The notes under the pieces were generated by a model that was given only the letters and a program-made list of their open reading frames with translations, was not told where the DNA came from and did no database searches. The translations under genes and the position numbers were made by a program. Of a DNA stretch of 55,631 bases, positions 42,501 through 50,959 are shown piece after piece (the first letter of the stretch is position 1; the number at the start of each line of letters is the position of its first letter). This DNA is from Limisphaerales bacterium (GTDB taxonomy: Bacteria > Verrucomicrobiota > Verrucomicrobiia > Limisphaerales > JAKEEH01): assembly GCA_022616725.1 (NCBI GenBank), contig JAKEEH010000194.1:1-55631 (forward strand), in the 5' to 3' direction.

Positions 42501-43898
42501 ACGGGCGACAACGACTGGACGCAGGTGTCGCTGAACTTCAACTCCGGGCAGATGACCGAGGTGACGATCAATTGTCTGTTCGGCGGCTGGGGCCGCGCGA
42601 CCGGCAGCGCGTGGTTCGACGACGTGGAACTGACCTCAGCGCCCGGTTCCGAATTGCCGGGCGAAATCGGCCGCGTCGTGCGCATTGTGACGACGCATTA
42701 CGCGCAACGCGGTCCTGTCGATAGCATCGTCGGGACGCTCGCAGCACTTAAGGGCGCCTCACCGTCACTGACGGTTGCGATCCTCGACGGGCTGATGACC
42801 GGCTGGCCCGAAGACAAGTCGCCCACGCTCGATCAATCCCAGAAGCAAACTTTGGAAAGCCTCATGCAGGCGCTGCCGGAATCCGCGCGCGATCGGCTGC
42901 TGGCCCTGGCGCAACGCTGGGGACAGCCGGAGCTCTTCGGCACGAGCATCACTTCGATTCTCGACACGTTGAACAAACAAATCGCCGACGCCTCGCTCGC
43001 CGACCCGCAACGCGCTGCGGCCGCCAAGCGGCTCGTAGGTTTGCAGGACAAGCCTCAAGTAGTCGAAACCATCTTGAAGCAAGTGACCCTGCTCACGCCC
43101 CCGGCCCTGGCGAGCGGCTTGATCAACGCTCTGGGTGAGAGCCGCAACGACCGCACTGGACAGATTATCACCGAGCATTGGGCGAAGCTCACTCCCGCCG
43201 TGCGCCGCGGTGCCATCGCCGTGCTGATGCGCCGCTCCGAATGGGCCATGGCGCTGCTGGAAGCGGTCCAGCGCGAACGAATTCATAAGACCGACCTCGC
43301 TCCGGAGCATTGGTCGCAATTGAAACAGAACCCCAATCGCGCGGTGGCTCGCCGCGCCGAACGCCTGGCCGAGATCACGAGCACAGCCATTTCCACGGAT
43401 CGCGAGGAGATCGTCAAGAAGCTCCTGCCCCTCGCCAAAGAGAAAGGCGATCCAGCCCGCGGCAAGGAAGTATTCACTGCGAGCTGCGCGGTGTGCCACG
43501 TCGTCAACGGAGAAGGCGGCAAGGTCGGCCCGGACCTCACCGGCATCAACTCGCGCGACCGCGCGGACGTTCTGCTGGAGATTCTCGACCCGAACCGATC
43601 CGTTGAAGCGAATTATCGGCTCTGGAACGTCACGACCAAAGATGGCGAAACGTTCTCCGGCAGGCTCGACGCTGAAAGTCAAACCTCGGTGGAGGTTCTT
43701 GATACCACCGCGCAGAAGCACGTCATCCAACGCAAAGATATCGCTTCACTGGAGGCATCTCAGCTTTCGATCATGCCGACGGGCTTCGAATCGCTGCCGC
43801 CCGACGATCTGAAATCTCTGCTCGAGTACCTGGCGCAACCTCATTCTCCAGAGGGGCGCTCTTCGGAGGGGCGAGTTCCGTCGAGCCCTCAACGCTGA
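39582..43898 (+). CDS. secreted ThuA-like domain fused to PVC-type membrane-bound dehydrogenase with HEAT repeats, CBM-like domain and haem-c domain
   Basis: 1438 aa from the ATG at 39582; the frame is open 45 codons further up, but this ATG opens a proper signal peptide (MNYLTSARMLCLLVCGLLLQ). Residues about 30-245 are ThuA-like (RVLFLGDDGHHRPADRF, GGGFVPLHCASYCF, GRVFYTAWGHD). Next comes the PVC-type dehydrogenase propeller (FDVSLFAAEPDVVKPIWLAW, ERGRLWIAETVDYPNE, NTWGLGITEDN). HEAT-like repeats follow around 690-850, then a carbohydrate-binding-like domain (NLIPNASFEEVSDGKPRGW), more helical repeats, and a C-terminal haem domain with C1302AVCH and the typical VGPDLTGI. It is probably a periplasmic sugar oxidoreductase. 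The gene starts the plus-strand operon; the S9 peptidase follows after 7 nt. Confidence 0.88.
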   Translation: MNYLTSARMLCLLVCGLLLQSNPSEAALSSGLRVLFLGDDGHHRPADRFKQIQPVLTEKGIEAVYTDDLADLNAGKLAGFDCLIVYANHTRITPEQEKALLDFVSAGGGFVPLHCASYCFLNSPKYIELVGGQFKSHGTGTFKDTVINTGHAVMEGISPIESWDETYVHTKHNTNRIVLAERRDDKGAEPYTWVREHGKGRVFYTAWGHDQRTWSHAGFQKLVENGIRWASVNSPTQLKRRTGLKSFEYTEAPAPLPNYTPNAQWGTQGEPIRTMQKALDPAESIKHLVTLPEFDVSLFAAEPDVVKPIWLAWDERGRLWIAETVDYPNELKPEGEGRDRLKICEDTDSDGRADKFTVFVEQLSIPTGFVFANSYEGSPGVIVIHSGKTEFFQDTNGDDKADERRVLFSGWGMGDTHATASNLRYGFDNWIWGTVGYSGFRGTVGGKQIRFGQGIFRFKPDGSALEFVRSSNNNTWGLGITEDNIILGSTANGNASMYMPIANRYYEAVNGWSASRLETIADSQRFYPLTEHVRQVDFHGRYTAGSGSAIYTARNFPKEYWNRVQFVAEPTGHLLGKFHLEARGTDFIAHNGRNFAASDDEWISPVVAEVGPDGALWLSDWYNYIIQHNPTPRGFRTGRGAAYETPLRDKTHGRIYRIAYNKATPSQSLRLDQATPQQLVAALKNENMLWRMHAQRLLVTRGDKDVVPALCELARNTTVDEIGLRPAVSHALWALHGLGALEGLDERAVETATAALKHPSAGVRRAALDVLPRDEKSLAAILGGKLLEDEDALVRKAALLAFSELPPSDAAAAAVLAALQEPRNSEDRWIPDAATSAAARNDAGFLRAALASFKPTVLTSATGASSPANLIPNASFEEVSDGKPRGWRTTTHSGRGELTVADFGRSGNRSVKISSQQGGDVSWAVRVPVKPRTDYRLSGWIKTENAQKIGRAHGAMFNVHELQDPVRGATKALTGDNDWTQVSLNFNSGQMTEVTINCLFGGWGRATGSAWFDDVELTSAPGSELPGEIGRVVRIVTTHYAQRGPVDSIVGTLAALKGASPSLTVAILDGLMTGWPEDKSPTLDQSQKQTLESLMQALPESARDRLLALAQRWGQPELFGTSITSILDTLNKQIADASLADPQRAAAAKRLVGLQDKPQVVETILKQVTLLTPPALASGLINALGESRNDRTGQIITEHWAKLTPAVRRGAIAVLMRRSEWAMALLEAVQRERIHKTDLAPEHWSQLKQNPNRAVARRAERLAEITSTAISTDREEIVKKLLPLAKEKGDPARGKEVFTASCAVCHVVNGEGGKVGPDLTGINSRDRADVLLEILDPNRSVEANYRLWNVTTKDGETFSGRLDAESQTSVEVLDTTAQKHVIQRKDIASLEASQLSIMPTGFESLPPDDLKSLLEYLAQPHSPEGRSSEGRVPSSPQR

Positions 43899-43905
43899 AT
43901 CACGC

Positions 43906-46209
43906 ATGAATGTCCGCACGTTGTTACTCTTCGCGCTTCTCGGGTGTGGGCTGCCGTTTGCCGAGGCTCAGCAGACGCAACGTGCCCAACGCGATCTGCA
44001 ACGCAATCGCGTTTACAAGGCGCGCATTGTCCCGCATTGGTTCCAGAACAACACCCGCTTCTGGTATCGAAACAACCTGCCCGGTGGAGCACGGGAATTC
44101 ATCCTGGTCGATGCAGAAGGCGGCGTGCGCGAGCTCGCGTTTGATCACGCCCGGCTCGCCGCAGGCTTGTCCAAAGCTGTTGGCACTACCAACTACAACG
44201 GCGACCGCTTGCCGTTCACTCTGATTCAGTTCGACAGCGAGACAAAGGCGGTCCTCTTCAAAGTGGAGGACACCGCCTGGAAGTGCGACCTGGCTTCCTA
44301 CGAGTGTTCGAAAAGCGAGGACAAATTCGACGTTGTGGCCGAACCCGACGACTCACCGAACCCGCCACGCCGGCGGCCGCGCAGCACCGAGTCTGCGGAT
44401 CGAAATTCAGATACGTCCCCGGATGGCAAGTGGACGGCTTTGATCAAAGATCACAACGTCTTTCTTCGTTCAAAGGACGATGCCAGCGAGCTGCAATTGA
44501 GCCGCGATGGCAAAGAAGGCCTCGCCTACGGCAGATGTGCATGGTCGCCCGATTCGAAAACGCTCGTCACATTCCGTGTCGAGCCCGGCGAGCGTAAAGA
44601 GGTGTATCTGATCGAGTCGTCCCCGAAAGCCGGAGGCCGCGCCAAACTTCAGACGCGCCCCTACGCATTGCCCGGTGACAAATTCACCGCTTACGAGATC
44701 AATTTGTTCGACGTTGCGAGTCAAAAGCAGATTAAACCCGAAGTGGATCGGTTTGAGCACGAATGGCTGCGGCCACGCCTGCATTGGGCCAGAGATGGAC
44801 GGCGCCTCATGTACCAGCAGACCGATCGAGGCCATCAGCGGTTGCGCGTAATTGAAATCGATTCACACAGCGGCAATGTGCGCAACATCATCGACGAAAA
44901 AAGCGACACGTTTATCTGGACGGCCCATACCGAAAACCTTGGGCTCAGTCTCGTAAACTGGCTCGAGAAGAGCGACGAACTTATCTACGTCTCGGAACGC
45001 GATGGCTGGCGCCATCTGTATCTCGTTGACACGAGAGAAGGCTGCATCAAAACGCAAATCACCAAAGGTGATTACGTTGTCCGCGGCATCGAGCGCATCG
45101 ACGAGGAACAACGCCAGATCTGGTTTCGCGCCAGCGGCAAAAATCCGCAGCAGGACCGATATTTTGTGCATTACTATCGCGTCAACTTCGACGGCACGGG
45201 GTTGGTCGCGCTCACCGAGGGCAACGGTACTCACACCATTGACTTCTCACCCGACCGCAAATACCTGATCGATACCTGGTCGCGGGTGGATTTGCCGCCC
45301 GTGAATGAATTGCGCCGCTCGCTGGACGGCCGCTTGGTGTGCAAGCTTGAAGAGGCCGACATTTCCGAATTGGAAGCGAATGGCTGGAAGCCGCCTGAGG
45401 TCTTCGTCGCCAAAGGTCGCGATGGCACCACAGATATCTGGGGCATCATTTGCCGGCCACCGGATTTCGATCCAAAAAAGAAATACCCTGTGATCGAGCA
45501 AATCTACGCCGGCCCGCAAGGCTCGTTTGTGCCCAAGAGCTTTAGTTCTTCGCGTCGGTTTTCGTCACTGACGGACCTTGGCTTCATCGTGGTGCAAATG
45601 GACGGCATGGGCACCGCTAACCGCTCCAAGGCGTTTCACGACGTGTGCTGGAAGAATCTCAAGGATGCTGGCTTCCCGGACCGCATTCTTTGGCACCGCG
45701 CCGCTGCCGCGAAATACCCGTACTATGATCTTACGCGTGTCGGCATTCACGGCCATTCGGCGGGAGGACAAAACGCGGCAGGCGCAGTCCTTTTCCATCC
45801 GGACTTATACAAAGCGGCAGTCGCGTCGTGTGGGTGCCACGACAATCGCATGGATAAGGCGTCGTGGAACGAACAATGGATGGGCTACCCGGTAGGTCCA
45901 CAGTACTCGGAATGTTCGAACATCGATAACGCTCATCGCTTGCGCGGCAAGCTCATGCTGATCGTGGGCGAGTTGGATACCAATGTACCCCCCGAATCGA
46001 CACTGCGCTTCGCCGACGCGCTCATCAAAGCCAACAAAGATTTCGATCTGCTTGTCATTCCGGGACTAGGCCATGCCATCGGTGCTTACGGCGAGCGGCG
46101 GCGCCAGGACTTTTTCGTTCGCCATCTGCTTGGCGTTGAACCATCCGACCGAAATGTTCCCGACCCGGCCGGGAAACTCACACAATCCATTCCTTCCGGT
46201 GGGCAATGA
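43906..46209 (+). CDS. secreted S9-family (dipeptidyl-peptidase IV-like) serine peptidase
   Basis: 767 aa. The signal peptide is MNVRTLLLFALLGCGLPFAEA. The N-terminal half is a DPP-IV-type propeller (SPDGKWTALIKDHNVFLRSK, YGRCAWSPDSKTLVTFRVEP, YVSERDGWRHLYLVD). The C-terminal alpha/beta-hydrolase domain has the nucleophile elbow GIHGHSAGG with S618, then D691 (GELDTNVPPES) and H723 (GLGHAIGAYG) as the rest of the triad. Enzymes of this class remove dipeptides or small units from peptides. Its end overlaps the next gene by 4 nt (ATGA). Within a glycan-degrading operon it suggests attack on glycoprotein or cell wall protein. Confidence 0.93.
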   Translation: MNVRTLLLFALLGCGLPFAEAQQTQRAQRDLQRNRVYKARIVPHWFQNNTRFWYRNNLPGGAREFILVDAEGGVRELAFDHARLAAGLSKAVGTTNYNGDRLPFTLIQFDSETKAVLFKVEDTAWKCDLASYECSKSEDKFDVVAEPDDSPNPPRRRPRSTESADRNSDTSPDGKWTALIKDHNVFLRSKDDASELQLSRDGKEGLAYGRCAWSPDSKTLVTFRVEPGERKEVYLIESSPKAGGRAKLQTRPYALPGDKFTAYEINLFDVASQKQIKPEVDRFEHEWLRPRLHWARDGRRLMYQQTDRGHQRLRVIEIDSHSGNVRNIIDEKSDTFIWTAHTENLGLSLVNWLEKSDELIYVSERDGWRHLYLVDTREGCIKTQITKGDYVVRGIERIDEEQRQIWFRASGKNPQQDRYFVHYYRVNFDGTGLVALTEGNGTHTIDFSPDRKYLIDTWSRVDLPPVNELRRSLDGRLVCKLEEADISELEANGWKPPEVFVAKGRDGTTDIWGIICRPPDFDPKKKYPVIEQIYAGPQGSFVPKSFSSSRRFSSLTDLGFIVVQMDGMGTANRSKAFHDVCWKNLKDAGFPDRILWHRAAAAKYPYYDLTRVGIHGHSAGGQNAAGAVLFHPDLYKAAVASCGCHDNRMDKASWNEQWMGYPVGPQYSECSNIDNAHRLRGKLMLIVGELDTNVPPESTLRFADALIKANKDFDLLVIPGLGHAIGAYGERRRQDFFVRHLLGVEPSDRNVPDPAGKLTQSIPSGGQ

Positions 46210-47663
46210 AACCGCTTGCCGCCATTGTAGTTTCGATCTCTCTCCTGACCACGACCACCGCGCAAACCAGCGACCGCGGCGAGGCTCCGCCGGTGACGGC
46301 GCCACCGGAATCGTTTTTCCAACTCGTCCGCGAAAATGACCGCGAGGCAGCGCGTGCATTCTACAAAAAGTACATTGACGTCAAAGGCATGCCGGTCGTC
46401 GCGGCGGGCGAAGTCGCTGACCAGGCCCTGCAGCGCACGTATTCAATCGTGACCCACATGCTCGCCGGGCGCCCGGACATCCTGGAAGCCATGGTCAGCA
46501 ATCGCATGTACTTGATCATCATCGGCAAGGACCAGGTTTACACAGACATGCCCGAGTATCGAAACCACCCAAATCCCGCATATCAAAATGAGCGCGTTCG
46601 TGGGACCGGTGGACGGCCCACGAGTTTTGGCGAAGAAAATCTTCTGAGTCTGCCGATCGATCGCTATGACGACGAGAGCATCGGCGTGCACGAATTCTGT
46701 CACACTATTGATGGCACGTTGCGCTCGATTGATCCAACCTGGACTGAACGAAGGAATGCGGCCTACCGCAAAGCAATCGAAAAGGGGCTTTGGAAGAACA
46801 CCTACGCGGGCTCAAACGCGGGCGAATTCTGGGCCGAAATCGCGCAATCCTACTTCGATTGCAATCGCGTTAATAACTGGAATCACGGACCAATCGGCAC
46901 GCGCGAGCAACTAAAGGCCTACGATCCGCAGAGCTACGAACTTGTGCGCACGACCTTCAATCTCACTCCGGAACAGGACTGGCGTTACGTGTTTTTGCAC
47001 AAGCTTCCGAACGTTATTTCTCCTCCGGAACGGTTTAAGATCGACCCTTACTACACGAAGTTCACGTGGGCGCGTGAGTTTCCCATCGTAGGGCGTGGCG
47101 CGAGCGATGCCGCTTTGCTCAAGGCCAACGACACGATTCGCAAAATGTTCGCGTATCGTCACGATGTTTTGAAAGCGCTTATCGCCAACGGCGTGAAGCT
47201 GGTCGTTCTCGGCCGCAGTGAAAGACTTGCGGACCTTCCCGAACTCAAGGGTCAAAAGCGCGTTGATCTCCTGGCCCGGACGCTTGATTACACACCGGAA
47301 CTGAAGCTGCTGGTGACCGGCGAAGAGAGCCTCGGGGGCGTCATCCGCCTTTTTGCCCGCGCGATGTATGAAGTCACGGCGAGGCGTCCGGTGGATCCGA
47401 ACTGGGAGAACCGCGGTCGCGCCGTGCAGCAGTATGAGTTGCGCGTCAAGCGACTCGACGTGCGCTTTGATGAAGCACTAAAGGGCACTTACGAAAAGGC
47501 AGCCGCCGCCGGCAAATGGAAAGGGACAGCGGCGGCGCACGATCTCGTCACTTACTGGACTTGCGGCGTGGTTGCCTGGTTCGGTGCCGTCCCAGGACGC
47601 CGCGCCTGTCGATGCGCCGCATCCGATCGGGTCACGGGAAGCGTTAAAGGATTACGACCCTGA
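46206..47663 (+). CDS. secreted duplicated HExxH metallopeptidase-like protein (frameshifted near its 3' end)
   Basis: 485 aa as the frame stands; family not named with confidence. A signal peptide (MKPLAAIVVSISLLTTTTAQ) is followed by two copies of one domain. Copy 1 (about 60-270) has H162-E-F-C-H166 and a downstream acidic candidate ligand (E207 or E211 in GEFWAEIAQSYF), so it looks like a zinc peptidase. Copy 2 (about 300 to the end) repeats the layout (VLKALIANGVKLVVLGRSERLADLPE against ILEAMVSNRMYLIIIGKDQVYTDMPE) but has IRLFA where HEFCH stands. It has no zinc site. The last 20 residues or so of the frame are aberrant: the repeat's expected end continues in another frame to 47730. It overlaps the S9 gene by 4 nt. 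Confidence 0.8.
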   Translation: MKPLAAIVVSISLLTTTTAQTSDRGEAPPVTAPPESFFQLVRENDREAARAFYKKYIDVKGMPVVAAGEVADQALQRTYSIVTHMLAGRPDILEAMVSNRMYLIIIGKDQVYTDMPEYRNHPNPAYQNERVRGTGGRPTSFGEENLLSLPIDRYDDESIGVHEFCHTIDGTLRSIDPTWTERRNAAYRKAIEKGLWKNTYAGSNAGEFWAEIAQSYFDCNRVNNWNHGPIGTREQLKAYDPQSYELVRTTFNLTPEQDWRYVFLHKLPNVISPPERFKIDPYYTKFTWAREFPIVGRGASDAALLKANDTIRKMFAYRHDVLKALIANGVKLVVLGRSERLADLPELKGQKRVDLLARTLDYTPELKLLVTGEESLGGVIRLFARAMYEVTARRPVDPNWENRGRAVQQYELRVKRLDVRFDEALKGTYEKAAAAGKWKGTAAAHDLVTYWTCGVVAWFGAVPGRRACRCAASDRVTGSVKGLRP

Positions 47664-47730
47664 TCTCTACACGCTCATCGAAGAGACAATGGCTTACCGC
47701 GGCCACGCGGACTGGCGCTTCAAGCCGTGA
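47596..47730 (+). pseudogene. displaced C-terminus of the HExxH protein after a +1 frameshift
   Basis: In the frame beginning at 47596 the DNA reads DAAPVDAPHPIGSREALKDY and on to a TGA at 47728-47730. This matches the end of domain copy 1 (GPIGTREQLKAYDPQSYELV). Removing one C from CCC (47591-47593) joins the frames cleanly. The TGA then overlaps the GH43 start (GTGA), like the other junctions of this operon. Confidence 0.8.
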
Positions 47731-48773
47731 ATGCCCGACAAATCCTGTTTGGAAGGGCGAAGTCGAGTCTGCTCGTCCTGTTTCTCTCGATCTCCGCGGC
47801 AACAGGCGGGGCGTCATCGGCAGACAGCGCATTGCTGGAACGCCACGGCAAGCGAGACGTGCGGCTGCATGATCCGTCCACCATTGTAAAATGTAGGAAC
47901 GACTATTGGTTGTTCGCAACCGGGCCCGGTGTGAGTTCGTGGCGATCAAAGGATCTGGTGCATTGGGAGCGCGGGCCACGCGTGTTCACCACCCCCCCGC
48001 CATGGACCACCAATGTCGTCGCCGGCCACCGTGGTTACTTCTGGGCGCCAGACATCGTCCAGCATGCGAACCGTTACTGGCTCTATTACTCCGTTTCGAA
48101 GTTTGGTCAGAACATTTCCGCCATTGGGCCGGCGTCGAATTCGACGCTGGATCCGGCCGACCCGGTTTATGGCTGGACTGACCACGGCATTGTTATCGAG
48201 TCGAGGCGGACCAATAACTTCAATGCCATCGATCCCGCAGTGGCAAAGACCCCGGACGGCGACCTTTGGCTTTCGTTTGGCTCGTTTTGGAGCGGGATTA
48301 AACTCGTCCAACTTGATGCCGCGTCTGGCAAGCCCCGGTCCAATTCGCCTGTATATTCAATCGCGTTTACCAACGCTATCGAAGCGCCCTTCATCTATTA
48401 TCGTGACCGCTTCTTCTACCTGTTCGTGAATTGGGACCGCTGTTGTCGTGGCACGAACAGCACCTACAACATCCGCATTGGGCGCAGCAGCGACATCACG
48501 GGGCCCTACCTCGATAAAGAAGGCACAGATCTCGCCTACGGTGGCGGCACGCTGCTCCTGGGAACCGACGGCGCATTTATTGGGCCGGGCCACGCTGGAA
48601 TCTTCGCGGAAGAAAGGAGATTCTGGTTCAGTGCGCACTTTTACGACGGCATGGATCGCGGCGCTTCGAAGCTCGCCATTCGACCGCTCGCCTGGGGCAC
48701 TGACGGCTGGCCGGTGCTTCGTCCGATCGACCCCGAGGCGTCAGGAGACCTCAAGACCGACTCGAACCAATGA
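47727..48773 (+). CDS. secreted GH43 arabinanase/arabinofuranosidase-type glycoside hydrolase
   Basis: 348 aa. The signal peptide is SLLVLFLSISAATGGASS. Five-bladed propeller hydrolase; the sequence is nearest in style to endo-1,5-alpha-L-arabinanases. Expected catalytic residues are D49 in RLHDPSTIV (base), D169 in NAIDPAVAK (pKa modulator) and E219 in TNAIEAPFIYY (acid). GPGHAGIF is another arabinanase-like signature. It should release arabinose or arabino-oligosaccharides from arabinan or arabinoxylan side chains; the exact linkage is not certain. The start GTG overlaps the true end of the HExxH gene, and the end overlaps the GH31 gene by 4 nt (ATGA). Confidence 0.9.
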   Translation: MNARQILFGRAKSSLLVLFLSISAATGGASSADSALLERHGKRDVRLHDPSTIVKCRNDYWLFATGPGVSSWRSKDLVHWERGPRVFTTPPPWTTNVVAGHRGYFWAPDIVQHANRYWLYYSVSKFGQNISAIGPASNSTLDPADPVYGWTDHGIVIESRRTNNFNAIDPAVAKTPDGDLWLSFGSFWSGIKLVQLDAASGKPRSNSPVYSIAFTNAIEAPFIYYRDRFFYLFVNWDRCCRGTNSTYNIRIGRSSDITGPYLDKEGTDLAYGGGTLLLGTDGAFIGPGHAGIFAEERRFWFSAHFYDGMDRGASKLAIRPLAWGTDGWPVLRPIDPEASGDLKTDSNQ

Positions 48774-50959
48774 CGTCAGCCATTTCGAGTTGGAGTTTCA
48801 GGTTCGGCTTTTTCTTTCTTTCGTCAATCCTCGGCACCCAGGCCGCCGAACTCGCTAAACGCATTGGCCAACTCACCATCAGCGAAGTCAGTGAACGGAC
48901 CGTGCGCATCCAACTTTCTCCTTTCGACGGACGCGGCAACCCACGCCCGCCCAGTCCCTCCACCGTCCTGGTTTCTTTTCGGTCCGTCGAAAAACTACGC
49001 ACTCGAGAGTTAGAAACCGAAATGGAGGTTCGAGTCGGCCAACTGCGCGTCACCATTCAACCCCGACCCGCGTCGGGACTCGTGGTCTCCGTGCGCCGTG
49101 GCAATGGACAAGTGGTGCAGGAACTCACGTTCGAGGACGGCACCAACGAGGCAGTTACGTTTCGAACCGAAGCGCCCGTGTTTGGGCTCGGGGAAGGCGC
49201 ACAGCAATTCGATCGACGGGGAGCACTGTACCCAATGGAGGCAAGTTGGGGCGGGTGGAACCGAGCCGTGCTCGGATCGGTGGTGCCTTCGCCCTTCCTC
49301 ATCGGCACTGAAGGTTGGGCGCTGTTCTTCCACACGCCCGAGGGCCGTTTGGATTTGCGCGAGGAGGGGCGATTCATTGCCAAAACAAATGGCGCCCTGG
49401 ACTTCTTTTTGATCGACGTTCGGCGACCGGCCGATGCTCTTGCCGAGTATATTCGACTCACCGGACACCCGGCGATGCCTCCAAAATGGGCGCTCGGCTA
49501 TTTTCAATCTCATCGCACCCTCGCCGGGCCGGACGAGCCGCTGCAAATTGCGCGCACGTTCCGCGAAAAAAAGCTGCCGTGTGACGCTTTGATTTACCTT
49601 GGCACCGGCTATTGCACGAACGGCTGGAACGCCGGACACGGGTCGGTATCCTTCAACACGAATGCGTTCGTGCCGGCGAGTATCAAAGCGCTCCACGACG
49701 AGAACTTTAAAGTCGTCCTGCACGTGAACCGCACGCCGCGGAATCTTTTTGGCGCGTCTATGACGGAGAGCAACGATTCGCGCTCACACATCCGAAATTA
49801 CTGGGCGCGCCATCGGGATACGTTTGCCCTGGGTGTGGACGGCTGGTGGCCGGATGATGGGGATGAATTGCCTGTTGAGGCTCGGCTTGCGCGGCATCGT
49901 TGTTACCACGAAGGACCGCTCCTGGATCGGCCGGGGGTTCGCCCGTGGAGTTTGCATCGCACTGGCTACGCGGGCGCGCAGCGTTACAGCGGCTGGATTT
50001 GGTCGGGCGACACCGACAGCAAGTGGGAAACGCTTGCCGCGCACGTGTCGGTCGGACTGAACCACGGCCTGAGTCTCACGCCATTCTGGGGCAGCGATAC
50101 GGGCGGGTTCTATCCCACGCGTGAACTCACAGGGGAGCTGTACGCGCGTTGGTTTCAATTCTCTGCGTTCTGTCCCTTGTTCCGATCGCATGGACGTACT
50201 TGGAAGTTGCGCTTGCCCTGGTGGTGGAACACCGGGGAGTACGGCCCGATCGAAAACAATCGGAATGTCGATCCCGCCGAACTGCACAATCCAGAGGTGG
50301 AACCGATTTGCCGCAAATACCTCGAACTGCGCTACCGGCTCTTACCGTATAATTACACTTTAACTCGTGAGGCATGTGACACTGGCATGCCCATGATGCG
50401 CGCGTTGTGGTTGCACTACCCCGACGACGCCGAAGGGGTGAAACTTGGGAACCAGTATCTGTGGGGTCGCGATTTGCTCGTCGCGCCGGTCGTTGAAAAA
50501 GGCGCAAAGTCTCGCCGTCTCTATTTGCCCGAAGGACTGTGGTACGACTGGTGGAATGGCGAAAGGCTCCAAGGCAAACGCTGGATCGAACGTCCTGTTG
50601 ACCTTATGACTCTGCCACTCTACGCACGGGCGGGCGCTATCATTCCGCTCGACCCGGTTCGCCAATACACTGCTCAACCCGTCACCGAACCCACGGCACT
50701 CCGCGTCTTCCCCGGCGCGAACGGCGCCTTCACGCTGTACGACGACGACGGCCAAACCCTTGGCTATCGCGACGGGTCTGACCCGAAGGTGATTTTCATT
50801 AATTTCACTTGGGATGATTCCGCTCGCCAACTCACGCTGGATCGCGGCACGAAATGGCCGAGTGGAACACGTGACTTCATGGTCGAACTGATCGGCAGTA
50901 ATGCGCGACCAAGGCAGATTGAGTTTCGAGGCGAGAGAGTTACGGTCGAACAACAGTGA
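48770..50959 (+). CDS. secreted GH31 alpha-glycosidase (alpha-xylosidase/alpha-glucosidase type)
   Basis: 729 aa. The leader FRFGFFFLSSILGTQAA suggests export. The N-terminal beta-domain is followed by a GH31 barrel. The nucleophile is most likely D362 (DGWWPDDGDE, in the W-x-D position of the family motif), and the acid/base is D414 (WIWSGDTDSKWE). GSDTGGFYPT and CPLFRSHGRTW are typical substrate-pocket segments. The end has the usual all-beta domains (YARAGAIIPLDP, LYDDDGQTLGY). With GH43 and GH39 neighbours, an alpha-xylosidase acting on hemicellulose side chains is likely, but alpha-glucosidase activity cannot be excluded. It overlaps both neighbours by 4 nt. Confidence 0.92.
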   Translation: MTSAISSWSFRFGFFFLSSILGTQAAELAKRIGQLTISEVSERTVRIQLSPFDGRGNPRPPSPSTVLVSFRSVEKLRTRELETEMEVRVGQLRVTIQPRPASGLVVSVRRGNGQVVQELTFEDGTNEAVTFRTEAPVFGLGEGAQQFDRRGALYPMEASWGGWNRAVLGSVVPSPFLIGTEGWALFFHTPEGRLDLREEGRFIAKTNGALDFFLIDVRRPADALAEYIRLTGHPAMPPKWALGYFQSHRTLAGPDEPLQIARTFREKKLPCDALIYLGTGYCTNGWNAGHGSVSFNTNAFVPASIKALHDENFKVVLHVNRTPRNLFGASMTESNDSRSHIRNYWARHRDTFALGVDGWWPDDGDELPVEARLARHRCYHEGPLLDRPGVRPWSLHRTGYAGAQRYSGWIWSGDTDSKWETLAAHVSVGLNHGLSLTPFWGSDTGGFYPTRELTGELYARWFQFSAFCPLFRSHGRTWKLRLPWWWNTGEYGPIENNRNVDPAELHNPEVEPICRKYLELRYRLLPYNYTLTREACDTGMPMMRALWLHYPDDAEGVKLGNQYLWGRDLLVAPVVEKGAKSRRLYLPEGLWYDWWNGERLQGKRWIERPVDLMTLPLYARAGAIIPLDPVRQYTAQPVTEPTALRVFPGANGAFTLYDDDGQTLGYRDGSDPKVIFINFTWDDSARQLTLDRGTKWPSGTRDFMVELIGSNARPRQIEFRGERVTVEQQ

